Shown here: in pieces, positions 8,900 to 17,522 of the stretch
How positions within the stretch are numbered: position 1 is the stretch's first letter
Layout: the number at the start of each line of letters is the position of its first letter
From: JAGQPD01 sp020426865
GTDB taxonomy: Bacteria; Planctomycetota; Planctomycetia; Pirellulales; Pirellulaceae
Reading direction: 5' to 3'
Assembly: GCA_041399065.1 (NCBI GenBank)
Contig: JAWKTN010000010.1
Span: 248,001-312,000, forward strand
DNA length: 64,000 bases
Made by a program: the position numbers and the translations under genes
The notes under the pieces: model-generated
The model's database searches: none
The model's input: only the letters and a program-made list of their open reading frames with translations
Told to the model about the DNA's origin: nothing

Positions 8900-9580
8900 A
8901 TGAAACTTTACACTCACGCCTCACCGTCGCACGAGTCGCTACTACAAGAATTCCTGCTTCCAAGTGCGGTCGAATTTGACGAGGTGGTGGTCGGCAGATG
9001 CTCTCAGGTAAGCGACGACCAGTACGGTTTGCCCGGATGGGGAGAGAATACGTACGAAAAAGCGCGTACGATGCGACGAGCTGTCTACGAGTGTGAGAAT
9101 CTCGTTGTATGGGCGGACGCGGATGTGATGTTTCTCGCCCCGGCGGCGGAAAGATTAGTGGCAGAGCTTGACGAAAACGACATTGCCTTCCAGCGTGATC
9201 ACCGCCAATTTTGCACGGGAGTGTGGATTGCCAGGTGTAACGGTCGTGTGCGCCAGTTGTTCGACGAGATTCTGTGCATGAGGGAGCGTTTTAAGAATCA
9301 AGGATTCGACGACCAAACCGCGATGAACCGCGTCGTGCACCAATTCGACGTGAAAGCAAGTTTTTTGCCGACATCAAAATTCTGCACGGCGGGTTACCAG
9401 GACGGTCGGTGGCGGGAATGGAATCCCAGCGCCGATCGCCCGCCTGTGGTTCCACCGACGGCCATCGTGTTTCACGCCAATTGGTGTCGCGGTCTGGAAG
9501 CCAAGCGGTTAATACTTCAGCAAGTGCGAGCGATGTGTGCGGCACGAAGTAGGCAAGCCGATGAAGAATGTAGGGCATAG
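8900..9580 (+). CDS. DxD-type glycosyltransferase-like protein
   Basis: 226 residues. The start at 8900 (MKLYTHASPSHESLL) is preceded by GGGGAG seven bases upstream; an earlier in-frame codon at 8804 lacks support. The pattern is that of a GT-A fold: an N-terminal beta strand, then GWGENTYEKARTMRRAV and the central VVWADADVMFLAP with a DAD metal motif near residue 75, followed by FQRDHRQFCTGVW and GFDDQTAMNRVVHQ. The DDQ block with an acidic pair is common in nucleotide-sugar transferases that read a donor such as UDP-sugar. Substrate is not evident. Its nearest functional relation is the GT25 gene upstream, probably in the same transcript. Confidence 0.7.
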   Translation: MKLYTHASPSHESLLQEFLLPSAVEFDEVVVGRCSQVSDDQYGLPGWGENTYEKARTMRRAVYECENLVVWADADVMFLAPAAERLVAELDENDIAFQRDHRQFCTGVWIARCNGRVRQLFDEILCMRERFKNQGFDDQTAMNRVVHQFDVKASFLPTSKFCTAGYQDGRWREWNPSADRPPVVPPTAIVFHANWCRGLEAKRLILQQVRAMCAARSRQADEECRA

Positions 9581-9660
9581 GTACGTCCGTATCAACGAAG
9601 CGATGCGAGAAGGTGTGATGCTGACGCACTGGCGAGTGCATGCGAACATCATCGAAAACA

Positions 9661-9709
9661 AAGAATGTGCAAAAACAAGTGTTGATGTAACAACGTGAAG
9701 TGCTATGAT
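9661..9709 (+). promoter_or_regulatory. Promoter module with TGTGCAAAAAC box, rightward copy 2
   Basis: AAGAATGTGCAAAAAC (9661-9676), five bases, TTGATG (9682-9687), a 16-base spacer and TATGAT (9704-9709). This repeats the module at 7596-7644 with identical distances. The next gene starts at 9875, leaving a leader of about 160 bases. The rest of the gap 9581-9874 shows nothing else. Confidence 0.6.
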
Positions 9710-9874
9710 GAAACGTGCACTTCATGCAGGTGCCGCGACGATGTCTGCGGCACACTTCTACAACCAGAAACAATTAGTTGTCGGTTTCTTGAGAGTCCTT
9801 GCGGATATTCTGTTGCGCTAGTGTTGCGCTCGTCCGCAAAGGTCACGGGGATTCTTTGTCACGGGAGCATTACC

Positions 9875-10858
9875 ATGACGTACTCAGCATCGTATTTTAC
9901 GGACACGAACAATCGGTTTACGGCGGATGGCCGTGTTAATGACGACAATGGAAGCGGCACTGATCGAGCAATGCAACCTGGTCGTGCGGCTCAATTTGAC
10001 GGCTTTCCGGCATTTGGAATTGCGGGTGGGCTGAGTGATCCAATCATTCCTACATCTGGTGATTGGACAGTGGCTGGGTGGGTAAAGTGTGATGCGATCG
10101 GGACCTCACCGCAAGCCATTGTGTCGCAGACAGAATCAGCAAATGACAGGGGTGTAGCTTTCGAGACGATTGAGACCTCAGGTGTGAAAAAACTCCGATT
10201 CCGCTTCAAGAACGGATCATCAAACGAAGATAGCGCTGCGAGCGGTTCGATAGAAGTGGGTAAGTGGCACCATGTTGCGGTCACTCGTGAAGGAAATGAT
10301 TTCGTGCTTTTCGTAAACGGAATTAGTGTGGACGATTTCACGTTGACTGGGTCGTTGCCATCAACGGGACTGCTATTTGGAGGTGAGTTAACGAACGGCA
10401 GTCCAACAAAGTCATTTGGGGGAGCGATTTGGAATTGGTCGGTTTGGTCCGGAACAGTGCTAGACCCACAGGTAATCGCAGAACTTTTCCTCAACCCGAC
10501 GGTTCTTCTGTCGACGAACCCAACGCATTGCTACAAATTTGAGGAAAATGTGGAAGGCACAGGGTACGACTGTGGGAGCACGCCCAAGACCTGCAGCCGT
10601 TTTTACGATGAAGTTTACGTAAACTCGGACGTGCCAGGGTCGTTCGCAAACGATGTAGGCTTTAATCAAGCCAGTCCAAGTGCGCCCAATCATACCGCGT
10701 CGCGAATCGGGAGGCGGTACGTTGGATGCAACTGGCGCGACACTGCTGATCACTGGTCGAGCACCGATACACGCGAAAGTGAAACAGGTCAACGCGCTGG
10801 AGCTAAAGAACAACGCATACGTGGATGTCGGTTCTGTGTCTGGGGCGCCCACCGGTGA
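9875..10858 (+). pseudogene. LamG-domain protein, first fragment of a frameshifted giant gene
   Basis: The start at 9875 (MTYSASYFTDTNN) has GGGAG nine bases before it. Residues ~50-200 form a LamG/concanavalin-like domain: SGDWTVAGWVKCDAIG, KLRFRFKNGS, KWHHVAVTREGNDFVLFVNG. Sense is lost after HTASRIG at ~10709. Deleting one G from GGG at 10709-10711 carries the protein on as RIGGGTLDATGATLLITG in the frame of the next fragment. The remaining residues to 10858 are out-of-frame tail. With the two later corrections the entire 9875-14442 interval becomes one 1521-residue frame. There is no obvious signal peptide, which fits a phage-type structural protein better than a secreted enzyme. Confidence 0.6.
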
Positions 10859-11425
10859 TACGAAGCGGGCAATCTGCCTATGGGTTAGGCCGGATAGCGT
10901 GAGCAGTAGTGGGGGAGTTACAAAGCCCATACTTCAGTATAGCGATTCCTACGCGAACACCGGTCAGGCGCGCTGATCCTGTTTGCGGAAACCGATGGGT
11001 TTGCAGTGGATTTCAACGGCGCGAGGCTTCGAGCAGATATCGCAGGCGGAATTGTCACAGAACAGTGGTATCATGTGGCGGTTGTCGTCCCGAACGGAGC
11101 CGTATATGTGGAAGATGTTGAGATTGTTGTGGACGGCGAAAGGTATTCGATTGCCGATCAGAATGCGACCCGCACTGGTACTGTAGGACTAGCCATTAAC
11201 ACACAGTCAGTTAATGTCTCATTGGGGCGCGCGATTCTCGGAAGCACGACAGTGTATGGAGACTGCGCGGTGTCAGATGCTCGGGTCTACAGCGTGCCGC
11301 CGAACAACTTTGACACCATAATGAACGGAGAGTTGGGAACATCATTAAAAGCGGTATGGCCGCTTGCCGAAGGAGCAGGCGAAGTCGCGTATGATGTTTT
11401 CGGATCTGCGGATGGGGGCATGTGA
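10710..11425 (+). pseudogene. Middle fragments of the LamG/beta-helix gene
   Basis: Two frames share this piece. The first carries GTLDATGATLLITGRAP through KRAICLWVRPDSVSSSG to a stop at 10976; the second carries LILFAETDGFAVDFNGARL through WYHVAVVVPNGAVYVEDVE to a stop at 11425. Removing one GC pair from GCGCGC at 10968-10973 joins them as NTGQALILFAE. The sequence is a second LamG domain (the WYHVAV strand mirrors WHHVAV of the first). The end, AYDVFGSADGG, joins the next fragment when one G is added to the five-G run at 11414-11418, reading ADGGHVNSPTW. Confidence 0.55.
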
Positions 11426-14400
11426 ATAGCCCGACGTGGATAACTGCTGACGGAATTCCATCCTACAATCTGCGGTACGGACACAGCAAGACCCTGTTGT
11501 TCGATGGAAGTAGCTACCTACAAACCGACAAGGTGTACGACATCGATTATGATGTCGACTGGGGGTTCGAGTGTACCTTCACCATGCTTGAATTACCTTC
11601 GAGTGGGAACCACTACTATCTCCTTGGAATGGATGGAGATGATCGGTTTGCTATTCGCATTGACTCAAGTGGTAATACCAAAGTACTGCTAGGTGGAGAT
11701 CCACAGACGTCTGGCGATTGGACGTCATTCACGACTGGCTTTGCTGCAGGAACAAAATACAACCTGAAAGTCGAGTTCTCAAAATCGGACCAAGAGGTGT
11801 CCGTTCAAGTCGACGGAGGTACCGCAACGGTGACCACTCCGGCGTCGAATGCGTACGCGAGTGGGCTCGTGTTGTTCGGAAAGGCAGAAGGTGCGGCTGG
11901 TTTTGAAGGTATCATCCACGACATCAAATGGACCTATGAACTCACCCACCAGAAAAAGTATACGGCGCTCTTCCCGGTGTCCAAAGGATACGGAACGACG
12001 CTACCCGATGAAAAGACGTCACACGTCAAGGAAGACCTGCTCTTCTCAGGCCCGCAGTGGCTGTACCTTCCATCGACAACAGGCGGTGTGGTCGATGCTC
12101 TTCATGGGGATACGCTCACCAATGGCGTCGGAGCATTTCACAATAACGCCGAGGCAAAACTCGATTTCACAGGGGACCAGCCAGACGCGCCGTGGCTCTA
12201 CAATCGGGCAGTCCCTGGCGATGCGCAAACGAATCCGTATGCGTTCGGGGATAAGCGAGGGATCGTCGAGAAAGCGACGAGTAACAGCATCCATCTTCGG
12301 GATTTCTCTGAATATGGCATCGACGTGTCACGGATTCCTGGGTCGGTTGACGCTGCTGTTGCTCATGCAAAACTTCTTGTGCCAGTTGCTGATATCTGGA
12401 CGCTCGTGCTTGATGAGCGGGTGTGGACAGTGGCGAATCCAGTAACATTTCAGTTCGTCACGGCGATCAGCCTCCAAGGATTCGCGGCGGAAGTTCAACA
12501 GGGATTTACCGCCGCCGCTGACAGCAATTTGCTACGGTGGACAGGCAGCGAAAATGCGGTGAAATTCGATCTTGACACGCAGTCAGGAACGAACGGAACG
12601 AAGAACTCGAACAAGGTTGACTGCGCCGCAGCGATAACGAATGGTCTTGGCCCAGACGACTGGATTATTCTCGAGAACAAGAGCGTCGCTCTAACGGGAC
12701 TAAAACCACATGCACATGAGAATTTCGCGGCCGAAATCCATCAGGTCAGTGCGGTGAATAGTCCCACCATAACGCTTGAAACCGATGTGGATAAATATCT
12801 CTTCGACACGATGGTCGGGGGCAAGCTTATTCGGATTAACACGTTGTCCGATTTCAGCGTCAAGGGGATTAAGGTAACGACAGCGCAAACGGCGGCCGGG
12901 ATTGATTTTCACGACGCGATGTTCTTTGACTATTGTACTGGCGTCACAATCGAAGATATCGAGTTCGACGGCGCTGAGGGCGGGCTCGGTCTTAAGCGAG
13001 TGGCCGACTTCACGGTCAAAAATGTCAAAGTAAACGCGATCAAGTCGAAATATGCGATTCTCTTGGCCGGAGCATCATACTCGACGATCGAAGACGTCCG
13101 ATGCCGGGACACGTGGCACGCAGTCAGCACCGGCCCGATGCGTACGGACAACTATGTGGAAGAGGATGCATTTGGCTTGGATATCAGCTTTGCCGACGAT
13201 CTGGATACTGAAACGATTTCGACGGCATTGGAACAAGTGTTTAGTAGCACGACACCGCCGCACACGCTTTCGGGAAGTGCAACACTGGTAAAGGTAACTG
13301 AGGGAACTGAATGGAGGATCACGGACGGTGCTCAGGTGTACGATCTAAGTGCCAACAGCTATGACATTACTGTGAAGTGGACCTATCTGTACGGTGACCG
13401 GTTTGGCACTCCCAGAGACATCGAGCTGGTAAAGTTTGATACGGTATCGAACACGATCAGATGGACGACAGCGAGTATTGATACGCACTCAGAAGGTGCT
13501 AAAATAGAGCTCAATAAGTCCTGCGTGCGTATTGGGAAGGATTGGCAGGACCTGGAAGAGATTCAGAAGGTAACGCCAATTGTGTCGAAGACTAGCATTC
13601 AGGCTTCGGATATCACGGCGCTGAACAACATAGCAACGGGAATTCCGCAGTGGATAACAAACGAGATTACTCTTAACAACACATCAACGGGAATCGTCGA
13701 CACGGAGGGAATCGCGTGGCGAATTGACGATTCGGATTATGATTCCGATCCACGTGTTTTCAAAGGCTATTGGATCAAATATGACAGCGTGAATGGAAAG
13801 ATAAACGTCTACAACGCAAAGTCGCAGTCAGTTGCTGCGATTCAAGTGCGTTGTCGTAACTTTACCATCACAGACACGGTTGTGCGGGGCACTGGCGCGG
13901 AAACGTTTAATTCCACGGCACACCGCGGCATCGATTTCCAGGGAGAAGGCTGCCTAGCTGACGGATGCAGCGTCAGCGAAGCGGACTATGGTATTTGGGT
14001 TCGTGCTGAAAACATTACCGACGATGATGGGGGAACGGTAACGAATTGTCGCTTCTGGCGGAATTTTCACGACGGGATTCGATTTGAGAAGAAGAGTGAA
14101 GCGACGCTGAATTATTTGAGAGCCAATGCACGAGGCGACCAGGCATTTCCGTATTATGGTTCTGCTTTTCATGCGATGTATTTACCAGTTAATATTGCCG
14201 CTTCCGACGAATGCACAGTAGGGGGGAGTGCTGGCAACGTAAACGTGTTCGTGGCGGACGCGATGCAGCACAAGTCGATTGCTTCCAATCAAGTTAATGG
14301 ATCACCCACCCATGATGACCAAGTGATTTCTTACAACGTGTTTGTCGGTTACGGGTCGTCACTTGGATTGTATTCTCATTCGGCTGATAATGATAATACA

Positions 14401-14442
14401 TATCCAGCAACGTACAGTTCGCCATCAGCGGTACAGGTATGA
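11422..14442 (+). CDS. LamG plus right-handed beta-helix protein, C-terminal portion
   Basis: 1006 residues from a GTG at 11422 without a good ribosome site, overlapping the previous stop; probably the main body of one protein frameshifted upstream. Residues 20-180 are a third LamG-like domain (KTLLFDGSSYLQTDKVYDI, GFEGIIHDIKWTYEL). Residues ~290-900 resemble a pectate-lyase-like right-handed beta-helix: short strands ending in N/D turns, such as GVTIEDIEFDGAEGGLGLKR, FTVKNVKVNAIKS, TIEDVRCRD and GIRFEKKSEATLNYLRAN. The layout of adhesion domains plus beta-helix resembles phage tail-spike or surface glycan-binding proteins. No catalytic motif is evident. Its promoter carries the same box as the glycosyltransferase unit, and a strong hairpin follows at 14475. 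Confidence 0.6.
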   Translation: MNSPTWITADGIPSYNLRYGHSKTLLFDGSSYLQTDKVYDIDYDVDWGFECTFTMLELPSSGNHYYLLGMDGDDRFAIRIDSSGNTKVLLGGDPQTSGDWTSFTTGFAAGTKYNLKVEFSKSDQEVSVQVDGGTATVTTPASNAYASGLVLFGKAEGAAGFEGIIHDIKWTYELTHQKKYTALFPVSKGYGTTLPDEKTSHVKEDLLFSGPQWLYLPSTTGGVVDALHGDTLTNGVGAFHNNAEAKLDFTGDQPDAPWLYNRAVPGDAQTNPYAFGDKRGIVEKATSNSIHLRDFSEYGIDVSRIPGSVDAAVAHAKLLVPVADIWTLVLDERVWTVANPVTFQFVTAISLQGFAAEVQQGFTAAADSNLLRWTGSENAVKFDLDTQSGTNGTKNSNKVDCAAAITNGLGPDDWIILENKSVALTGLKPHAHENFAAEIHQVSAVNSPTITLETDVDKYLFDTMVGGKLIRINTLSDFSVKGIKVTTAQTAAGIDFHDAMFFDYCTGVTIEDIEFDGAEGGLGLKRVADFTVKNVKVNAIKSKYAILLAGASYSTIEDVRCRDTWHAVSTGPMRTDNYVEEDAFGLDISFADDLDTETISTALEQVFSSTTPPHTLSGSATLVKVTEGTEWRITDGAQVYDLSANSYDITVKWTYLYGDRFGTPRDIELVKFDTVSNTIRWTTASIDTHSEGAKIELNKSCVRIGKDWQDLEEIQKVTPIVSKTSIQASDITALNNIATGIPQWITNEITLNNTSTGIVDTEGIAWRIDDSDYDSDPRVFKGYWIKYDSVNGKINVYNAKSQSVAAIQVRCRNFTITDTVVRGTGAETFNSTAHRGIDFQGEGCLADGCSVSEADYGIWVRAENITDDDGGTVTNCRFWRNFHDGIRFEKKSEATLNYLRANARGDQAFPYYGSAFHAMYLPVNIAASDECTVGGSAGNVNVFVADAMQHKSIASNQVNGSPTHDDQVISYNVFVGYGSSLGLYSHSADNDNTYPATYSSPSAVQV

Positions 14443-14474
14443 CGGATCTGCGAGCCGTACGTTAAGATGACAAT

Positions 14475-14510
14475 TAGCGGCACGTCAGCAAGATAGCTGG
14501 CGTGCCGCTA
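14475..14510 (+). terminator. Strong hairpin terminator after the LamG/beta-helix gene
   Basis: TAGCGGCACGTCAGC (14475-14489) pairs with GCTGGCGTGCCGCTA (14496-14510): 15 pairs with a single G-T wobble and a six-base loop AAGATA. A weak T-run (CATTTTA) follows. It lies 33 bases beyond the stop at 14442 and is placed to end that transcript; it could also serve leftward. Confidence 0.7.
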
Positions 14511-14661
14511 TCGCATTTTAGGCAGTCTCTTCAATCGGTCGAAAAGCAGGGTAGGAGTACGGCCAAATTGTAAGGAAGGCACTCTTCATCGTAGTGGGCA
14601 ACGGTGCCCCTAACACCCGAACAACGGCAGGCCTCGCAGATAAAACGGGACGCCGGTACCA

Positions 14662-15414
14662 TCAAAAGACAATCTTACGTCTTGCGAGCAACAACGAGAC
14701 AACAAGCGTCGTTAAGTAAGCCGGGCAACTTGGTTCTGGTACGAGCGTGATGGAGCCAAAGGCACTGGCGGTTACGGCTAGGTTAAAAGCAGAACCATCA
14801 CTCAATATCCCGCTGTAGAAGTGACCGTTATCGAAAAAAGTGCGGCGTTGTCCCACGACGAGGTCGGTTTGTTCGATGCCGTCGACGAAGAACTTCCTAC
14901 CGAAGAAATTGACTTCGGCCCTATCACGCGTGAAAAAGTTCGCGCCTTCAAATGAGCCACCATGGATGTTAAGTTCGGCTTCCATTCCGACTTCAATATT
15001 GTTGGGAAACACGCCACCATAGATATTTGCAGTGCTGCCATTTGCTACCGATAGTGAGTGATCAGCAGACACAGTGCGACCGATCTGGCCGCCATAGATA
15101 TTTACCAAAGTATTGGACAAAACACCGCGGCGGATAGCGCCGGCAAAGATATTGGCTACGCCTCCCTGGTTGACCACAATGCTTCCCGCTGTGCCTCCGT
15201 GCATATTGAACTCAGCATTTGAGGCGGTTCCGTTTAGGCCGCCAACAAAAAGAGAAGAACTCGATATCGCGCCCCCATCGAACAAATTCAATTGCGTATT
15301 CGATTCGATGGATTCCAGCGGCGCATCTGGCGGGACGTTAATGATTGTATCAAACTGCCCCCAACACGGAGTGGTGAACGACAGTAACACAACGAATAAT
15401 GTCAGTCGATTCAT
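14662..15414 (-). CDS. PEP-CTERM protein with NxxGG beta-roll repeats
   Basis: 250 residues: signal peptide (MNRLTLFVVLLSFTTPCWG, cleavage about residue 19), then a body of ~20-residue repeats each ending in a G-G turn (LNLFDGG, FNMHGG, VNIYGG, NIYGG, LNIHGG). The C-terminus is a textbook PEP-CTERM sorting tail: VPEPS, a hydrophobic span, then ARRK. Such proteins are exported and processed by exosortase. The ATG overlaps the stop of the preceding gene (ATGA), so it is translated with it. It is a paralogue of that gene, sharing the GQF start, the repeat units and an LSDGSxF segment. It probably forms part of the exopolysaccharide or cell-surface layer. Confidence 0.85.
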   Translation of the reverse strand: MNRLTLFVVLLSFTTPCWGQFDTIINVPPDAPLESIESNTQLNLFDGGAISSSSLFVGGLNGTASNAEFNMHGGTAGSIVVNQGGVANIFAGAIRRGVLSNTLVNIYGGQIGRTVSADHSLSVANGSTANIYGGVFPNNIEVGMEAELNIHGGSFEGANFFTRDRAEVNFFGRKFFVDGIEQTDLVVGQRRTFFDNGHFYSGILSDGSAFNLAVTASAFGSITLVPEPSCPAYLTTLVVSLLLARRKIVF

Positions 15415-16187
15415 GCGGAACCTCGATGTGAATGACGGCGTGAGTGTGAGGCACGACGGTTTGTGTAGCCTAGCAGTACGGGGCCAACCAGTGCGATCAG
15501 CAACACCGTGGACGGTTCCGGGACGAGCGTCACAGAGGTATGTCCTTCGGCATTCAAAAAGTCGAATGGTGAACCGTCGCTCAGAGTGCCACTCATTTGT
15601 CTCCCAAGGAGTCCATAGTCTTTTCGGACGCCGGGCAAGAGGTCAGTAACTTGTTCTCCTTTGATGAAGAAGCTCTTAACGAATAGGTTGACCTGTGCTC
15701 GCTGGTAACCGGTAAAACGGCCTTCGAGCGAGCCACCGTAGAGATTGAGGACGGCTTCTTCAACGAACATGTCGGCCCGGATCCGTCCTCCATAGATATT
15801 TGCCGTGCCGAAATGAATAATGAAAGTATCTGAAAAATTTCCGTCGCCAACCATGCCATCGTGGATATTGATTTTACTACTGAAGGAGAAAAAGGTGCTA
15901 GTAGTCGTTCCGCCGAACATGTTGAAAGTCGTGCCTGGGAACGAATTAAATCGTGGCAATGTGCCTCCATACATGTTCATCTCGATGTTCGCGGAGGTTT
16001 CCAGATTGCTGCCAAGAGTAATACTCTCCCCCAGACTGCCGCCTTCAAAGAGATTGACCTGTGTATCATCGGAGTCGATAAACAAAGGAGGAATGTCCGG
16101 CGGAATATTGTAGACCGTAGAAAACTGCCCCCAGCACGGAGTGGCGAACGCCAGCAACACAACGACAATTCCAGCCAAACGATTCAT
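15411..16187 (-). CDS. PEP-CTERM protein, paralogue of the downstream gene
   Basis: The start is set at 16187 (MNRLAGIVVVLLAFATPCWG) with GGAG seven bases upstream; this matches the start of the paralogue at 15414. 258 residues: signal peptide, NxxGG repeats (VNLFEGG, MNMYGG, FNMFGG, INIHDG, NIYGG, LNLYGG), then LSDGSPFDFLNAEGHTSVTL and the tail VPEPST, hydrophobic helix and TNRR. Middle gene of three; both junctions are four-base ATGA overlaps. The two repeat proteins differ enough to be an old tandem duplication rather than an assembly artefact. Confidence 0.85.
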   Translation of the reverse strand: MNRLAGIVVVLLAFATPCWGQFSTVYNIPPDIPPLFIDSDDTQVNLFEGGSLGESITLGSNLETSANIEMNMYGGTLPRFNSFPGTTFNMFGGTTTSTFFSFSSKINIHDGMVGDGNFSDTFIIHFGTANIYGGRIRADMFVEEAVLNLYGGSLEGRFTGYQRAQVNLFVKSFFIKGEQVTDLLPGVRKDYGLLGRQMSGTLSDGSPFDFLNAEGHTSVTLVPEPSTVLLIALVGPVLLGYTNRRASHSRRHSHRGSA

Positions 16188-16756
16188 GATGCAACTCCGT
16201 CTTGTTGGCAACGAGTCCGTGAGACGCAGCCATGCCGACGACTGAGCAGCGCGAGACCGGCGAATGCAAGGAGCGAAAGCGTGGAAGGTTCTGGTACCGG
16301 GATACGTGAAACGGACACGAGTTTTCCGAAGTATTGTATGCCGTCGTTGACGTCAATGGAAAAGGTTCGTAGGCTAAACGCCTGATCGTTGCCCCAGTCG
16401 TTGATGTAGGCCGTGTACCCAGGATTGGCGTTACCGCTAAATGTAAATAGCAAATCGGGCCGTTCCTCTACTACCAGGGAAAAGCGATTTGAACCGCCGC
16501 TCGGAGGAATGTAGGAGTCGAAAGTCGGTACAACCTGATACGGTGTCCCCTGGACGGGATCGAACGGTAGGTTGAATTGAAGGTCAAAGCCGGTGACGGC
16601 ATATCCAGTGGAATCGTCGTTTTCGCTAATATGTGGAACGGCACCCAGAATGGTCATCACGAACTCTTCACCGTTTTCACCCAACATTCGCCACCGGTAA
16701 TCTTCTTGGGCGACAGCACTCGCCGTGACACACAGTACGATTAATAGCGTTCGCAT
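16184..16756 (-). CDS. PEP-CTERM protein, first gene of the surface-protein operon
   Basis: The start is chosen at 16756 (MRTLLIVLCVTASAVAQ), which gives a clean signal peptide; the longer reading to 16900 adds implausible cysteine-rich sequence. 190 residues. The mature part (residues 18-155) is a beta-rich PEP-CTERM choice-anchor type domain with GYAVTGFDLQFNLPFDPVQG, and the tail is VPVPEPSTLSLLAFAGLALL then SRRHG. It differs from its two downstream partners in having no NxxGG repeats. The stop overlaps the next start by four bases, so the three genes form one translationally coupled unit. No exosortase is in this window. Confidence 0.82.
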   Translation of the reverse strand: MRTLLIVLCVTASAVAQEDYRWRMLGENGEEFVMTILGAVPHISENDDSTGYAVTGFDLQFNLPFDPVQGTPYQVVPTFDSYIPPSGGSNRFSLVVEERPDLLFTFSGNANPGYTAYINDWGNDQAFSLRTFSIDVNDGIQYFGKLVSVSRIPVPEPSTLSLLAFAGLALLSRRHGCVSRTRCQQDGVAS

Positions 16757-17006
16757 TGGCCTTCTCCCACATCCCGACATGGGGCATTGCCGAGCCTTCC
16801 CGCAGCCCGGTCGCTGCTTGTCAGTGTATGATGCCAGTGACAGGAGTGCAACATTTTTGCAGCTGTGAGCTGGGCGATTGCCGAAGAGTACGACGTCCAC
16901 GCCGATCTCGCCTTGACAAATGCCGCGGGGCGTTGGTGTTCACAGCGTCACTTAGGGCAGACAATACCGGTGTCCCACGTGCCAGGGTACAGTGACCCGT
17001 CTTCCG

Positions 17007-17522
17007 TCATTCAATTGTCACTTCAGCGATCCGATTTGTAGGAATCAACTTCGTGGCACCATCTTCGTGAGTATCCTGCAATTCTATGAAGTCTTGTCCG
17101 ACGTGGACAACGCGGAAGTAGTAGCCTTTTCTGTTCAGATTCCTAAATAGTCGATATTCCGGGCTGATGTCACCCATCTTGAGGTTGATTGCCCCGAGCA
17201 GCTCGTCGTTACTGCTTGCACGAGCGTCTGCCACGCTCTTTTGGAGGACCCTAATCTGCTCTTCCAATTCGCTCACCCGGTTGGGATTCAGTTCCAGCTC
17301 CCGCAGCTTTCGCTGAAAGGCGCCGGCGTCAACGGCCTTCAGTATATAGCCGCCGCAGTCTGTTGATATCGTCGGACGCTCAACGACTGCACCCTTCAAT
17401 CGTTCCGCCAGTGTATCAACGTTCGTCTCACCGCCCGTGTCCGCATCCCCCATGGCAAACGCCATCGCCGACAGGGCGATGCACACGGCCGCAACAACGA
17501 TCGCACCTTCATTTGGTTTCAT
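17007..17522 (-). CDS. Exported or membrane-anchored coiled-coil protein of unknown function
   Basis: The start at 17522 (MKPNEGAIVVAAVCIALSAMAF) has GGGAG eight bases upstream and opens a signal peptide or anchor of about 22 residues. 171 residues in all. Residues ~70-110 are a predicted coiled coil (LNPNRVSELEEQIRVLQKSV), followed by a compact C-terminal beta domain (YYFRVVHVGQDFIELQDTHE). The final section could be a small Sm/SH3-like barrel. I do not recognise a family. It stands alone, between the PEP-CTERM operon and a 487-bp gap. Confidence 0.65.
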   Translation of the reverse strand: MKPNEGAIVVAAVCIALSAMAFAMGDADTGGETNVDTLAERLKGAVVERPTISTDCGGYILKAVDAGAFQRKLRELELNPNRVSELEEQIRVLQKSVADARASSNDELLGAINLKMGDISPEYRLFRNLNRKGYYFRVVHVGQDFIELQDTHEDGATKLIPTNRIAEVTIE

